14,070 bases of DNA from the NCBI GenBank assembly GCA_964528095.1, contig CAZGSG010000144.1, forward strand, positions 1-14,070. The letters are read 5' to 3'. Both the position numbers and the translations under genes were made by a program. The stretch is from CAZGSG01 sp964528095 (GTDB taxonomy: Bacteria; Bacteroidota; Bacteroidia; Chitinophagales; Chitinophagaceae). A model generated the notes under the pieces. It ran no database searches and was not told where the DNA came from. It was given only the letters and a program-made list of their open reading frames with translations. Shown in pieces: positions 13,487-14,070 of this stretch. The first letter of the stretch is position 1; every line of letters begins with the position of its first letter.

Positions 13487-14070
13487 ATGCGATTTACCCG
13501 ATATATCGTCACCCCTGCTATTCTGTTGATCCTGTTGTTACAGTTGGCAAGCCCTTCCTATGGCCAGTATGGGATCAGTTTTGATATCAAAAAACCAAAG
13601 GAATACGATAACCGTGTGCTCCGTTCTGAAAAATCGGACCAGAAAAAATTTACGGTTCCCCGGCGTTTTATTCAAAATACCATCACACATTACAATTATT
13701 TCTTTAACGCGAATAATAAACTCAACGAGATCATCGAAAGAGCCAAGACCTCGTTTACGGATGATTACGCGCAACTGCTCCCTTTTTACAATTATTCCCT
13801 TGATGTAACGGCTCAGGATTCCATCCAGCTTGACTCGATCACCTATAAAGCCTCTACGGGTATCGCACTGCATGACCTTCGTAATGATTGGGTAGATAAT
13901 CTTTACCTTTTGTGGGGGGCCGCATTTTATCTCCGCAAGGAATTTGATTCGGCTTACCTGATGTTCCAGTTCATGAATTATGCTTTTGCACCAAAAGAAA
14001 AAGATGGTTACTACGTGACGATCGGAAGTAACCGTGACGGGAATTCACCACTAAGCATTGCGACGAAGGA
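13487..14070 (+). CDS. PorW/SprE-like TPR protein (5' part, runs off the window)
   Basis: Translated by hand from ATG 13487: 194 codons remain open to the window end. A signal peptide (MRFTRYIVTPAILLILLLQL then ASPSYG, cleavage before QY) is followed by a charged linker and FIQNTITHYNYFFNANNKLN (61-80), then YAQLLPFYNYSLD (94-106) and a first helical hairpin DNLYLLWGAAFYLRKEFDSA (137-156) plus YLMFQFMNYAF, which looks like a TPR. The HYN-aN order, the 'LLPFY' segment and the repeat match the start of PorW/SprE proteins, TPR components needed for type IX secretion and gliding. Those are usually lipoproteins; here I see no lipobox Cys, so anchoring differs or this is a paralogue. It diverges from the bactofilin operon. 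Confidence 0.65.
   Translation, partial: MRFTRYIVTPAILLILLLQLASPSYGQYGISFDIKKPKEYDNRVLRSEKSDQKKFTVPRRFIQNTITHYNYFFNANNKLNEIIERAKTSFTDDYAQLLPFYNYSLDVTAQDSIQLDSITYKASTGIALHDLRNDWVDNLYLLWGAAFYLRKEFDSAYLMFQFMNYAFAPKEKDGYYVTIGSNRDGNSPLSIATK

Noticed and set aside
1..14070. CRISPR array, insertion sequence, phage or toxin-antitoxin module.
   Set aside because: No regularly spaced direct repeats, transposase, integrase or paired small toxin-antitoxin genes were found on either strand.

Overview
The window looks like chromosomal DNA of a Bacteroidota bacterium, most likely Chitinophagaceae or a close relative. The evidence is the gene families (HYC_CC_PP protein, Porin_10-type putative porin, DUF4139 protein with a SusC-like insert, bactofilin beside an M23-type N-terminal anchor, PorW/SprE-like start), signal peptides ending in xAQ, and several TAnnTTTG promoter elements. 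No transposase, integrase, CRISPR array or rRNA was found. Assignments come from reading the sequence; no database search was run.

Layout. Bases 1-1414 (minus strand) carry three small exported Cys-containing proteins: a partial HMA-domain protein, a second HMA protein with a Cys-rich tail, and a HYC_CC_PP protein. Together they suggest copper or other soft-metal handling in the envelope. Bases 1551-4505 (minus) carry a purine nucleoside phosphorylase followed by an outer-membrane putative porin whose signal peptide is only restored with a non-ATG start. A lipoprotein of unknown function (4705-5508, minus) diverges from sucC (5656-6867, plus), which ends at a strong terminator.

Bases 6915-7152 hold no ORF but end in a second strong plus-strand terminator, preceded by a tRNA T-arm-like sequence. 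This is the best candidate in the window for an undescribed non-coding RNA or an RNA-gene relic. Next come a DUF4139 protein, a long AT-rich inverted repeat, a GNAT acetyltransferase, a small exported protein, and a terminator shared with a convergent beta-barrel outer membrane protein (10439-10990, minus).

Bases 11137-13342 (minus) hold a SprT-like metalloprotein overlapping a four-helix membrane protein, then a bactofilin and a single-pass coiled-coil protein. The last one diverges from a PorW/SprE-like gene (13487 onward) that runs off the right edge. The right end therefore groups cell-shape or cytoskeletal functions with a putative type IX secretion/gliding component. Most of the window is ordinary housekeeping and envelope biology. 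The points worth checking are the non-coding transcript, two long imperfect inverted repeats, the Asn-to-Asp change in the phosphorylase active site, and the porin start.
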